Made by a program: the position numbers and the translations under genes
The notes under the pieces: model-generated
Databases searched by the model: none
What the model saw: only the letters and a program-made list of their open reading frames with translations
What the model was told of the DNA's origin: nothing
Source of the DNA: Candidatus Neomicrothrix sp. UBA2517
GTDB taxonomy: Bacteria > Actinomycetota > Acidimicrobiia > Acidimicrobiales > UBA8592
Length of the DNA stretch: 20,341 nt
Assembly (NCBI GenBank): GCA_002341185.1
Contig: DDNP01000028.1
Span: 11,024-31,364, forward strand
Direction of reading: 5' to 3'
Part shown: positions 1 to 6,485 of the stretch, one piece after another
Layout of the letters: the number at the start of each line of letters is the position of its first letter
How positions within the stretch are numbered: position 1 is the stretch's first letter

Positions 1-388
1 CATTCGAGAGCTTGGTTTAGTAAGCAACATAGTTCTCTCTGGTTTAAAACTAACTAACGCAAAAAATGTTCTCATGAACAATCCAGATTTTAATGTCTTA
101 GTTAACCTTTCAAAGGTTGATCAGTTTTTCGTAGCCACGAAATTACTATCTCGCCTGTATATAAAATATAGATTCAGGGGGTTAAAGAAAGAATCTTCAG
201 TTATTGCTCTAAACATGCATCATAGGTATGTGTCAAAACTAATTATCAGAGAAGTACATAAATTAGGGCTTGAAATTTGGGTATACACAGTTGATGACGT
301 TCATCTAGTTAGCAGACTATTTCAGGAAGGTGTGGACTCAGTTACCACGAATTCTCCTTCAGAGGCGTTAAATACCTTTCGCCCATGA
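1..388 (+). CDS. Glycerophosphodiester phosphodiesterase family protein, C-terminal part (5' end outside window)
   Basis: The reading frame is open from base 2, so this is the last 128 residues of a longer protein and the ATG at 74 is probably internal. The C-terminal part reads like the end of the GDPD TIM barrel: a stretch naming histidines and a helix (MHHRYVSKLIIREVHKLG), then EIWVYTVDD, then a short helix, then GVDSVTTNSPSEAL. This matches the family pattern in which a strand with W-TV-N/D is followed by a 'GVDgiiTDxP' strand. Such enzymes hydrolyse glycerophosphodiesters to glycerol-3-phosphate and an alcohol. The catalytic N-terminal half (HRG and Glu metal ligands) lies outside the window, so activity cannot be judged. 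The usual Asp of the final TDxP motif is Asn-Ser here (TTNSP). It stops with TGA 64 bases before the next gene on the same strand. Confidence 0.72.
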   Translation, partial: IRELGLVSNIVLSGLKLTNAKNVLMNNPDFNVLVNLSKVDQFFVATKLLSRLYIKYRFRGLKKESSVIALNMHHRYVSKLIIREVHKLGLEIWVYTVDDVHLVSRLFQEGVDSVTTNSPSEALNTFRP

Positions 389-419
389 GTGATGTTCTAG
401 ATGCTCTGATCGGCTAAGC

Positions 420-448
420 TCTCCTTGCCCTACAAAAGCGATAGGAGA
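420..448 (+). promoter_or_regulatory. Shine-Dalgarno of the crotonase gene with a possible pairing partner upstream
   Basis: AGGAGA at 443-448 is a good ribosome binding site 4 bases before the ATG at 453. A perfectly complementary TCTCCT lies at 420-425, so the mRNA could form a 6-bp stem with a 17-base loop that hides the ribosome binding site. Six pairs can occur by chance, so a regulatory role is only a suggestion. Confidence 0.3.
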
Positions 449-452
449 AATA

Positions 453-1238
453 ATGGGAGAATTCGTTAACCTAGAAATTGATAGTGATTCGGGGGTTGCA
501 ACAATCCGTCTTGAACGACCGCCAATGAACGCGATCAGTATGCAGTTAACTTCTGAACTGCATGGCGCTGCTGAGGAATTATCAAAGAATCAGAATATTG
601 GTGCTGTGGTTGTTTGGGGAGGCCCAAAAATTTTTGCTGCGGGTGCAGACATAAAAGAATTCCCTGCTTTGCAAAATAAAAAAGAAGCTGTTGAATTTTC
701 CACATTATTACATAATGCTCTTTTGGCATTAGAAAACCTTCCGCAAATTACGATAAGTGCTGTTAATGGCTATGCGTTAGGAGGGGGTTGTGAATTGGCA
801 ATGGCAACTGATTTTCGTTTCGCAGGCGAAAGTGCCGTTTTTGGGCAACCAGAAGTACTTCTCGGGATACTGCCTGGAGCTGGAGGAACTCAAAGGTTAA
901 TGCGCTTAGTGGGTATCACAAAAGCAAAAGAAATAAATTATTCTGGTCGGCAAGTTACTGCCGAAGAGGCTTTAGAACTAGGTCTAGTCTCAGCTGTTTA
1001 CGCTGATGATGATTGCTATCCGCAGGCATTGGCAGCGGCTAAAGAATATGCAAATGGACCAAAATCACTTCAATTCATCAAAAGAGTTATGATGGACGGT
1101 CTTTCTCTTCCACTTGATGAGGCTGTTAAATTAGAAGCCGAGGCTTTCGGTGATTGCTTTGAGACCGATGATAGGTTGATTGGAGTCCAGAGCTTTCTTG
1201 ATCATGGTCCGGGTAAAGCTTCATTTACCAGAAAGTAG
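453..1238 (+). CDS. Enoyl-CoA hydratase/isomerase family protein (crotonase fold)
   Basis: A 261-residue soluble protein, the normal length for a single-domain crotonase. The oxyanion-hole segment FAAGADIKEF lies at about residues 61-70. The second hallmark GYALGGGCELAMATD is at 106-120, and GQPEVLLGILPGAGGTQRL at 131-149. Glu114 and Glu134 occupy the positions of the two catalytic glutamates of rat mitochondrial crotonase (Glu144 and Glu164), so a true 2-enoyl-CoA hydratase is more likely than a mechanistically divergent crotonase. It would hydrate a trans-2-enoyl-CoA to the 3-hydroxyacyl-CoA in beta-oxidation or amino-acid degradation. The ATG is preceded by AGGAGA at 443-448. The next gene starts 5 bases after the stop, indicating one operon with the metallo-hydrolase and MFS genes. 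The exact substrate cannot be read from the sequence. Confidence 0.9.
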   Translation: MGEFVNLEIDSDSGVATIRLERPPMNAISMQLTSELHGAAEELSKNQNIGAVVVWGGPKIFAAGADIKEFPALQNKKEAVEFSTLLHNALLALENLPQITISAVNGYALGGGCELAMATDFRFAGESAVFGQPEVLLGILPGAGGTQRLMRLVGITKAKEINYSGRQVTAEEALELGLVSAVYADDDCYPQALAAAKEYANGPKSLQFIKRVMMDGLSLPLDEAVKLEAEAFGDCFETDDRLIGVQSFLDHGPGKASFTRK

Positions 1239-1243
1239 AGTTC

Positions 1244-2572
1244 ATGGGGCTACATCCCAAACCCCGTGATTTAAATAAGGTTGTCACAGGTGACCCAATA
1301 GAATTATCCTCAAAAGTAATTGACGAATGTGTTGCAACAGAACCTACAAATAGAGTCACGAATAAGCTCAGCGAACTTAATGATGATATTGCAATCGTTG
1401 AATCTTTCAGCCACATGGTCGCTTTTCGAACTGAAGATGGACTTGTCCTCTTTGATGCTAGCGGTAAACAGAGCGGGGTTGCAGTCGTTGATTCATTGCG
1501 CAAATGGGAGACAGGCCGGGTTCATTCCTTGGTATATACGCATGGGCATTTAGATCATGTTGGAGGATCAGGAGCGCTAATAGATGATGCTGAACTTCGG
1601 AGTTTCGCACACCCAACGGTTTTTGGGCATGAGAATATTCCCAAACGGCTGGAAAGGTATCAGCAAACGAATGGGTGGAACACAATAATTAATCAGCGCC
1701 AATTCGGAGGAATCTCTTCTAAACATGGAATGGGTTTGACGACAGAACATGCTTCTTTTGTTCCTAAAGGTACTGTTTGGCCTGACGTCGTCTATCAAGA
1801 CGAAATGAAGTTAACTGTGGGGGATCTAGATATTGAATTCAACCATGGAAAGGGAGAAACTGATGATCACACATGGGCATGGATACCGAATACAAAAACC
1901 CTAGTCACAGGAGACCTTGTGCTTTGGGTCTTTCCAAATGCTGGAAATCCTCAGAAAGTCCAGCGATATCCTCTTGAATGGGCGAAGGCTTTACGAGAAA
2001 TGATGAGCTATGATGCAGAGCTCCTCGTCCCAGCACATGGTTTACCGATATCAGGAAGTATGAGGATCAATAGAGTTTTAGGGGACCTTGCAGATGTTCT
2101 TGAAACTTTGGTAGCTGACACCCTAAACCTGATGAATGACGGATATCAATTAAACGACATTGTTCATATGGTTAAGGTTGATTCTGAGATGCTTGACCTT
2201 CCTTGGCTTCAGCCTCTATACGATGAACCTGAATTCGTTGTTCGCAATATTTGGCGTATGTATGGGGGGTGGTGGGATGCTGACCCAGCAACGTTGAAGC
2301 CTTCCCCGAGAAAACATCTGGCAGTTGAATTAACATCTCTGGCTGGCGGTGCGCTCCAACTTGCAAACAGGGCTAGAACATTGGCAGAGGAGGGAGATCT
2401 CAGATTATCTTGTCATTTAATTGAGTTTGCTGCTTTAGCTGATCCTGGTAATAAAGAGGTTCATGGGATACGTGCAGAAATATATAAATTAAGGCGGTCG
2501 CAAGAGTCCAGTCTTATGAGTAAAGGAATTTATGCAGCTGCTATGCGTGAATCTCAAGCAATCTCTGAATAA
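1244..2572 (+). CDS. Alkylsulfatase-like metallo-beta-lactamase-fold hydrolase with dimerisation domain
   Basis: A 442-residue protein with two visible parts. The N-terminal metallo-beta-lactamase domain carries YTHGHLDHVGG (His100, His102, Asp104 and His105 as metal ligands), TGDLV with Asp224, and PAHGLP with His265. The usual third-histidine motif is replaced by GETDDHTWAW (about 204-213). This resembles linear alkylsulfatases (SdsA1/BDS1), which use Glu there. From about residue 330 the sequence follows the alkylsulfatase dimerisation domain, including IWRMYGGWWD, a helix ending LAGGAL, EEGDLRLSCHLIEFAALADPGNK and a terminal SKGIYAAAMRE. The sterol-carrier-like third domain of SdsA1 (whole protein about 650 residues) is absent. 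Its likely role is hydrolysis of a sulfate or other ester. No signal peptide is evident, so it is probably cytoplasmic. The short gap to the crotonase gene suggests translational coupling. Confidence 0.8.
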   Translation: MGLHPKPRDLNKVVTGDPIELSSKVIDECVATEPTNRVTNKLSELNDDIAIVESFSHMVAFRTEDGLVLFDASGKQSGVAVVDSLRKWETGRVHSLVYTHGHLDHVGGSGALIDDAELRSFAHPTVFGHENIPKRLERYQQTNGWNTIINQRQFGGISSKHGMGLTTEHASFVPKGTVWPDVVYQDEMKLTVGDLDIEFNHGKGETDDHTWAWIPNTKTLVTGDLVLWVFPNAGNPQKVQRYPLEWAKALREMMSYDAELLVPAHGLPISGSMRINRVLGDLADVLETLVADTLNLMNDGYQLNDIVHMVKVDSEMLDLPWLQPLYDEPEFVVRNIWRMYGGWWDADPATLKPSPRKHLAVELTSLAGGALQLANRARTLAEEGDLRLSCHLIEFAALADPGNKEVHGIRAEIYKLRRSQESSLMSKGIYAAAMRESQAISE

Positions 2573-2583
2573 AGAATCTGGCC

Positions 2584-3837
2584 ATGGATCGTAAAAGAAG
2601 TTTAGAGTTGGGAGAGAAAGTCCCAACAAAAGTAAGGATCTTACTCACCGCCTCATTTTTTTCGGCTCTTGCTACTGTCGGTCAGATCACGATCGTAGGT
2701 AAACAGGTTTATGACATGACAGGTAGTGAATTAAATTTGGGCTTATTAGGTTTAGCCGAGTTTTTACCTGTTGCTTTACTTTCGCCGTTTACAGGGCCTG
2801 TCGCAGACCGATTCGATAGAAGAAAAGTTTTTAGTTTTGCCTTGGTTGGTCAAACGGCGACGTCTTTCTTTCTTTTCCTTTACATAGCTTCGGACCCTAG
2901 TGGCGTTTTCCCCATATTTGCCTTCATAACACTCTTTGGTATCGGAAGAGCTTTTGCGATGCCGGCTAGTAGAGCTTTGCCTATCGATTGGGCTCCAGAT
3001 AATGTGATTGAGCGCGTTGTGGCTTTAAAGTCGGTAGCTTTTCAAGCAGGAATTATTGTTGGGCCTGCGCTTTTTGGATTTATTTTTGTCGTTGGACCCG
3101 AGTTTCCATACTTAGCAGCAGTTGTTTCTTATAGCATCGCTAACTGTTTGCTGTTTGCTGTTGGGCCTTCGACTATCCGCAAATTATCGACAAAGGGTGG
3201 ACGTCAAGCATTTCGAGACGCAAAGGAAGGATTAAGGTTTATTAGGAAAAGCCCTGTTCTATTTGGGGCAATTTCTCTTGACCTCATTGCCGTGTTACTT
3301 GGTGGCGCTGTGGCATTACTACCTGCGATAGCAGAAAACCGTTTGGGTGTGGGCGCTGTCGGCCTTGGTTGGCTTAGAGCCGCAGTAGGCATTGGGGCGA
3401 CGATAGTAGCAGTAATACTCTCAATTAAGCCGCTGAAGAGGCACATCGGGAGGTCATTGATGTCGGCTGTGGCAATTTTTGGTTTCGGAACGATAGCTCT
3501 CGGACTAGCCACGAATTTTATTCTTGCGTTTGTGGCGCTAATGGTTCTGTCTGGGGCTGATGCAGTGTCTGTCTATATACGAGCAAGTCTCGTGCCATTA
3601 GCAACACCTGAAGAGATGAGGGGAAGAGTGCTCGCAGTTGAAGGAGTCTTCATTGGGGCATCTAACGAATTGGGAGCCGTTGAGTCGGGGTTAACAGCAG
3701 CAGCATTTGGCATAGTTGGTGCGGTATTATTTGGCGGATTTGGGACTCTGGTGGCGGTAATTATTTGGTGGAAGTTTTTCCCAGCTCTGAGTGACGTGAA
3801 AAGCTTCTCTGAAGTTAGACCTAAGTCACCTGACTAG
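2584..3837 (+). CDS. MFS transporter, enterobactin-exporter-like (MFS_3 type)
   Basis: A 417-residue integral membrane protein with about 11-12 hydrophobic segments beginning near residue 20. The MFS motif A between helices 2 and 3 is clear (GPVADRFDRRKV at 71-82). A positively charged central loop around residues 195-220 (IRKLSTKGGRQAF) separates the two halves. The late segment with ATPEEMRGRVLAVEGVF followed by NELGAVESG matches the repeat motif seen in the EntS-like branch of MFS exporters, which move small molecules out using the proton gradient. It starts 11 bases after the stop of the metallo-hydrolase gene, with no strong Shine-Dalgarno sequence (translational coupling is likely). It may export the product or substrate of the two upstream enzymes, but nothing visible fixes the cargo. 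Its stop codon lies one base from the stop codon of the convergent hydrolase. Confidence 0.85.
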   Translation: MDRKRSLELGEKVPTKVRILLTASFFSALATVGQITIVGKQVYDMTGSELNLGLLGLAEFLPVALLSPFTGPVADRFDRRKVFSFALVGQTATSFFLFLYIASDPSGVFPIFAFITLFGIGRAFAMPASRALPIDWAPDNVIERVVALKSVAFQAGIIVGPALFGFIFVVGPEFPYLAAVVSYSIANCLLFAVGPSTIRKLSTKGGRQAFRDAKEGLRFIRKSPVLFGAISLDLIAVLLGGAVALLPAIAENRLGVGAVGLGWLRAAVGIGATIVAVILSIKPLKRHIGRSLMSAVAIFGFGTIALGLATNFILAFVALMVLSGADAVSVYIRASLVPLATPEEMRGRVLAVEGVFIGASNELGAVESGLTAAAFGIVGAVLFGGFGTLVAVIIWWKFFPALSDVKSFSEVRPKSPD

Positions 3838-3838
3838 C

Positions 3839-4798
3839 TTATTTCGACAGAATTCTTTTAAACCAGTCATCTCGTTGTGTAGAAAATAACTCAACAAAGT
3901 AAGAAGGAAACATCGTAAAGGCATGGGGTGCCCCGGGATAGACGTTGAGTTCGCAGTTATTCCCGGCTGCTTTCCAACGATTTGCCATGAAAAGGGTGTC
4001 ATCAAGGAGATGGTCTGCTGCCCCAACGCAGAAAAGTGCATCAGGTAAATCTGTAAGGTCAGCGTACATAGGCGATATTTTAGGATTTCTTCGATCTTCG
4101 ACACTTTTTGCTGGGAGGTATTGAGAAGTGAAGAAGCTAATGATCTCTGGGGAGAGCACATCAAAGTCATCTCGAGAAGGGCGGCTTCCTAGTTGCGACG
4201 GTGTTCCGCTCCAGTCATAGACGCCAAAGGTAAGGTTCGCGCCAATGATTTGTTGATCATTACTTTTACCGAAGGATTCCTTTGCGTCCAAAAGTGTCAT
4301 CAAAGCAAGGTATGCCCCAGCAGATTCTCCGCCAATAATAATTTTTTGTGTACCAAATTCCTCTGAGGCGTGATTGGTCAACCATCTTGCGACGCTATAA
4401 CTATCCTCTAAGGCAGAAGGGAAGGGGTGCTCAGGCGCTAAACGGTAATCAACTGAAATAATTTCAAGCCCAAATGTGTCAGCAAGATGCCTATTCTCAA
4501 TGTCACCCATGAAGGCTGCGCCAGCTACCATACCACCACCATGGAAATGAAGGTACACACCATTTATTTCGCTTGGCGGGTGAATAATCCGGCAAGGAAT
4601 TCCATCAATATCTGTATCAGCAGCTTGATCATCTAGTTCAAAAGGAGTTGCAGCTAGGGTATCGCGCATGAGTTCAACATATTCACCCGCAGTCAATTTG
4701 TCGTTGTCGAGGGAATCCGAGCCTTCAGTTTCTGCGCTCCCAAGGGTATTCTGAAGTGCCGTACCATGTTTTTCGTTATCTTGTGGCCAAAGTTCCAT
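3839..4798 (-). CDS. Alpha/beta hydrolase, hormone-sensitive-lipase family esterase
   Basis: A 319-residue protein, typical for the HSL (bacterial type IV) esterases. The oxyanion-hole motif is YLHFHGGGM (His86 to Gly89). The nucleophile elbow is GESAG with Ser159. DYRLAPEHPFPSAL (118-130) is the family signature after the third strand. The acid is Asp262 in GAADHLLDD and the base His292 in PGAPHAF, so the triad is complete. It should hydrolyse short-chain esters in the cytoplasm. About 70 N-terminal residues form the usual variable cap region, here rather acidic. AAGG lies about six bases before the ATG at 4798. It is transcribed convergently with the MFS gene (one-base gap) and divergently from the 180-residue gene. 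The natural substrate is unknown. Confidence 0.9.
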   Translation of the reverse strand: MELWPQDNEKHGTALQNTLGSAETEGSDSLDNDKLTAGEYVELMRDTLAATPFELDDQAADTDIDGIPCRIIHPPSEINGVYLHFHGGGMVAGAAFMGDIENRHLADTFGLEIISVDYRLAPEHPFPSALEDSYSVARWLTNHASEEFGTQKIIIGGESAGAYLALMTLLDAKESFGKSNDQQIIGANLTFGVYDWSGTPSQLGSRPSRDDFDVLSPEIISFFTSQYLPAKSVEDRRNPKISPMYADLTDLPDALFCVGAADHLLDDTLFMANRWKAAGNNCELNVYPGAPHAFTMFPSYFVELFSTQRDDWFKRILSK

Positions 4799-4892
4799 GC
4801 ATAGCCTTTCTATATTTAGCTTGTATTTGAATTACTTCTACAAAGCTAACCATAAATCATTAAATGGCACACACTAGTGGCAGAATATACAA
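4799..4892. promoter_or_regulatory. 94-base divergent intergenic region
   Basis: This gap separates two divergently transcribed genes and must hold both promoters. The plus-strand gene has no Shine-Dalgarno sequence. CAGAAT lies 7-12 bases before its ATG, one base from the TANNNT pattern expected for a leaderless actinobacterial start. I saw no convincing operator palindrome or terminator. Confidence 0.3.
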
Positions 4893-5435
4893 ATGAGCAG
4901 AGATTCTAGTAATGGCGATCTAAACGAAAGTGCTATGTGGTCCTTTTTCATTAAGGAACTCAGCGACCACGAATTGCAGGACCTTCATCGTGAAATGCAA
5001 GAAGAAATATTGCAAAGGGCTATACAATCTGGAGACCACGAATCCATAATTAAGCAAGCTTTTGAAATAGCGTTTGACCGCTCAGGTTTAGGAGTTAATC
5101 CGTGGATTGAAGGAAAGCTTCTAATTTGTCCTGGAGCATTGGTTTCAAAAAGCGCTGCAAATCACCGTTGCCGTTTTGTAAGTGTTGATCAGGAATGGGT
5201 TTGGCAGTCGAAACAGTTAATTGAAGAAACTAAAAAGCCTTCTCCTGGCAACGATAAAGGTTTCAGAGCAATCGCTTTAATTCCAGTAATCGAAGGAACA
5301 GCTGTAGATGTTGTTACTGGCAAAATGCAGTCAGGTCTTCATAGAGCTGAAAAGGTTATCTCATTTGAGATAAGAGGGGGAGAGATGGTTGAAGTCAGTC
5401 AGAGGGTCGTTTCAATACATGGAATCCATGGTTGA
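4893..5435 (+). CDS. Hypothetical protein, 180 residues
   Basis: I do not recognise this protein. The N-terminal third (about residues 10-65) is predicted helical and amphipathic (FFIKELSDHELQDLHREMQ). After that comes a mixed region with NPWIEGKLLICPGALV, two cysteines (Cys79 and Cys92) and VDQEWVWQS. The C-terminal part is strand-rich (AIALIPVIEGTAVDVVTG, then EKVISFEIRGGEMVEVSQRVVSIHG). There is no signal peptide or membrane segment. The base composition and codon use look like the neighbours, which favours a real gene. It begins 94 bases from the divergent esterase gene and ends 7 bases from the convergent selenoredoxin gene. The start at 4893 lacks a Shine-Dalgarno sequence and may be leaderless. 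Confidence 0.65.
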   Translation: MSRDSSNGDLNESAMWSFFIKELSDHELQDLHREMQEEILQRAIQSGDHESIIKQAFEIAFDRSGLGVNPWIEGKLLICPGALVSKSAANHRCRFVSVDQEWVWQSKQLIEETKKPSPGNDKGFRAIALIPVIEGTAVDVVTGKMQSGLHRAEKVISFEIRGGEMVEVSQRVVSIHGIHG

Positions 5436-5442
5436 TCCCTAA

Positions 5443-6483
5443 CTAATTCGTATTGGATTTTCGAGGAATTCCATGGAAGGGCGATCCAGCATCTTGGTAT
5501 TTTTGGTAAAGCTCAAAGAACTCTTCTCCGAATGGGTCACCGCCGCGCAGGGGCATACTTGCCCGGACTACTGTGAAGTCGAGTGGAGCGAGTTTAGCGG
5601 CGAGATCGAAATGCTTTTCAGATTGTTCCGACAATCTATTTCTTCGAAAGTGAGCCGCGAGTCTGAAATGAAGCCTTGCTTGAATTTCATCTTCTGATAA
5701 ATCAGGAACTTCATAGGAAGAATCTTCAGGCAGGGTTTCATTCTTTACCCACTCTCGCACTTGTTGCATGTGAATCTCTCGGCTAATCCCGGTTATTTCG
5801 CTAAATGTATCAGTGCCAAATTCGCTTGCAGCTGGTCGTGATATCTTCCCATTTTCGTTGATCCATATGACTGAGGGGACGTTGCTAATTGCGTACAATT
5901 CTGTGAGGATGTGGTCTCTGTCCATCAGAACCGGATAAGTGGTTCCTTTCGCTAACTCGATAATTGAATCTAAGTTTTCGTCAATAGCTACTGCAACTAC
6001 TGTGAACCCTTCTGATTCTAATTCTTGATGAAGTTCCTGCCAGCCTGGTAGGTCAAATGCGCAACCTCACCAACTTGAAAATGCTACAAGTAGTCTTTTC
6101 TTGCCAGCCCAATCAGATAACGCTCTATCTACCCCATCAATATCTGGGAGTTTAAAATCTGGTGCAACTTTGTCTCTAAGAGCAGAGGTTCGGAGGGCGG
6201 ATAGCTGGCCGATGGCGACAGTTTGTGTTTCTGAGGAGACAAGTGCGGGGTGTCCAGTCAGATTCGCTATTTGCCGAAGGTTATAGTGACCTTGGTCTTC
6301 TATGTCCTTCTCTTCATTGATAGGTATGCATGCGTCCTCTTTACAAAGACCTTCTGGCTTTACTTCCCATCCGAGAACTTCTTTAATTTCCTCTGCGGTG
6401 ATATATGGCTCTCCATTAGTCCAATGTCCAGGGATCTGAATTGCAGAATCGGTGAGAATAGTTATGTCAGAACTTTTTTGCAT
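5443..6483 (-). CDS. Predicted selenoprotein: redoxin/thioredoxin-fold protein with U-G-C motif, UGA read as selenocysteine at residue 139
   Basis: One open frame of 347 codons runs from ATG at 6483 to TAG at 5443, interrupted only by TGA at 6069-6067. Residues 1-100 form an N-terminal domain of unknown role containing Cys47 and Cys52 (EGLCKEDACIP). Residues 106-250 are an AhpC/TSA-type redoxin domain: VAPDFKLPDIDG, then LLVAFSSW-(TGA)-GC-AFDLPGWQELH, then FTVVAVAIDEN, and the cis-proline loop NVPSVIWINENG (Pro203). The TGA falls exactly on the first active-site cysteine of the fold, followed by Gly140 and Cys141. Residues 262-310 look like a TPR-type helical pair (ARLHFRLAAHFRRNRL). Both sides of the TGA stay in frame and align to one fold, and a SECIS-like hairpin follows. 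The gene starts 2 bases after the acyl-CoA dehydrogenase stop, with AGAGG as ribosome binding site. A thiol/selenol oxidoreductase or peroxidase role is inferred. A nonsense-mutated pseudogene is the main alternative. Confidence 0.87.
6036..6052 (-). promoter_or_regulatory. Candidate bacterial SECIS hairpin
   Basis: On the coding strand CCUACCAGGCUGGCAGG folds as CCU/AGG and CCA/UGG helices separated by one A-C mismatch, with apical loop GGC. The loop's first base is G, and 21 bases separate it from the UGA, inside the 16-37 base window known for bacterial SECIS elements. If the closing A-U pair opens, the loop reads AGGCU, close to the AGGUCU loop of E. coli fdhF. A weak lower helix (UUUGA with UCAAG) may extend it. 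Confidence 0.72.
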
Positions 6484-6485
6484 TA

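Noticed and set aside
3826..4170. Alternative minus-strand frames inside the esterase and elsewhere
   Set aside because: They lie wholly or almost wholly inside well-supported genes in another frame, and show no recognisable domains or ribosome binding sites.
5415..5480. Repeated GGAAT-CCATGG words near the convergent gene ends as a terminator hairpin
   Set aside because: The two copies are direct rather than inverted apart from the self-complementary CCATGG, and no stable stem with U-tract results.
6067..6069. TGA read as tryptophan or glycine (altered genetic code)
   Set aside because: No other gene in the window has an internal TGA, and several genes end normally with TGA.
5443..6483. 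Two separate genes (138- and 160-residue proteins) or a nonsense pseudogene
   Set aside because: The 47 codons between the TGA and the next in-frame ATG continue the redoxin fold without any gap, the frame is unchanged, and the stop is exactly at the catalytic cysteine with a SECIS-like hairpin after it. A random nonsense mutation at that codon is unlikely, though not excluded.
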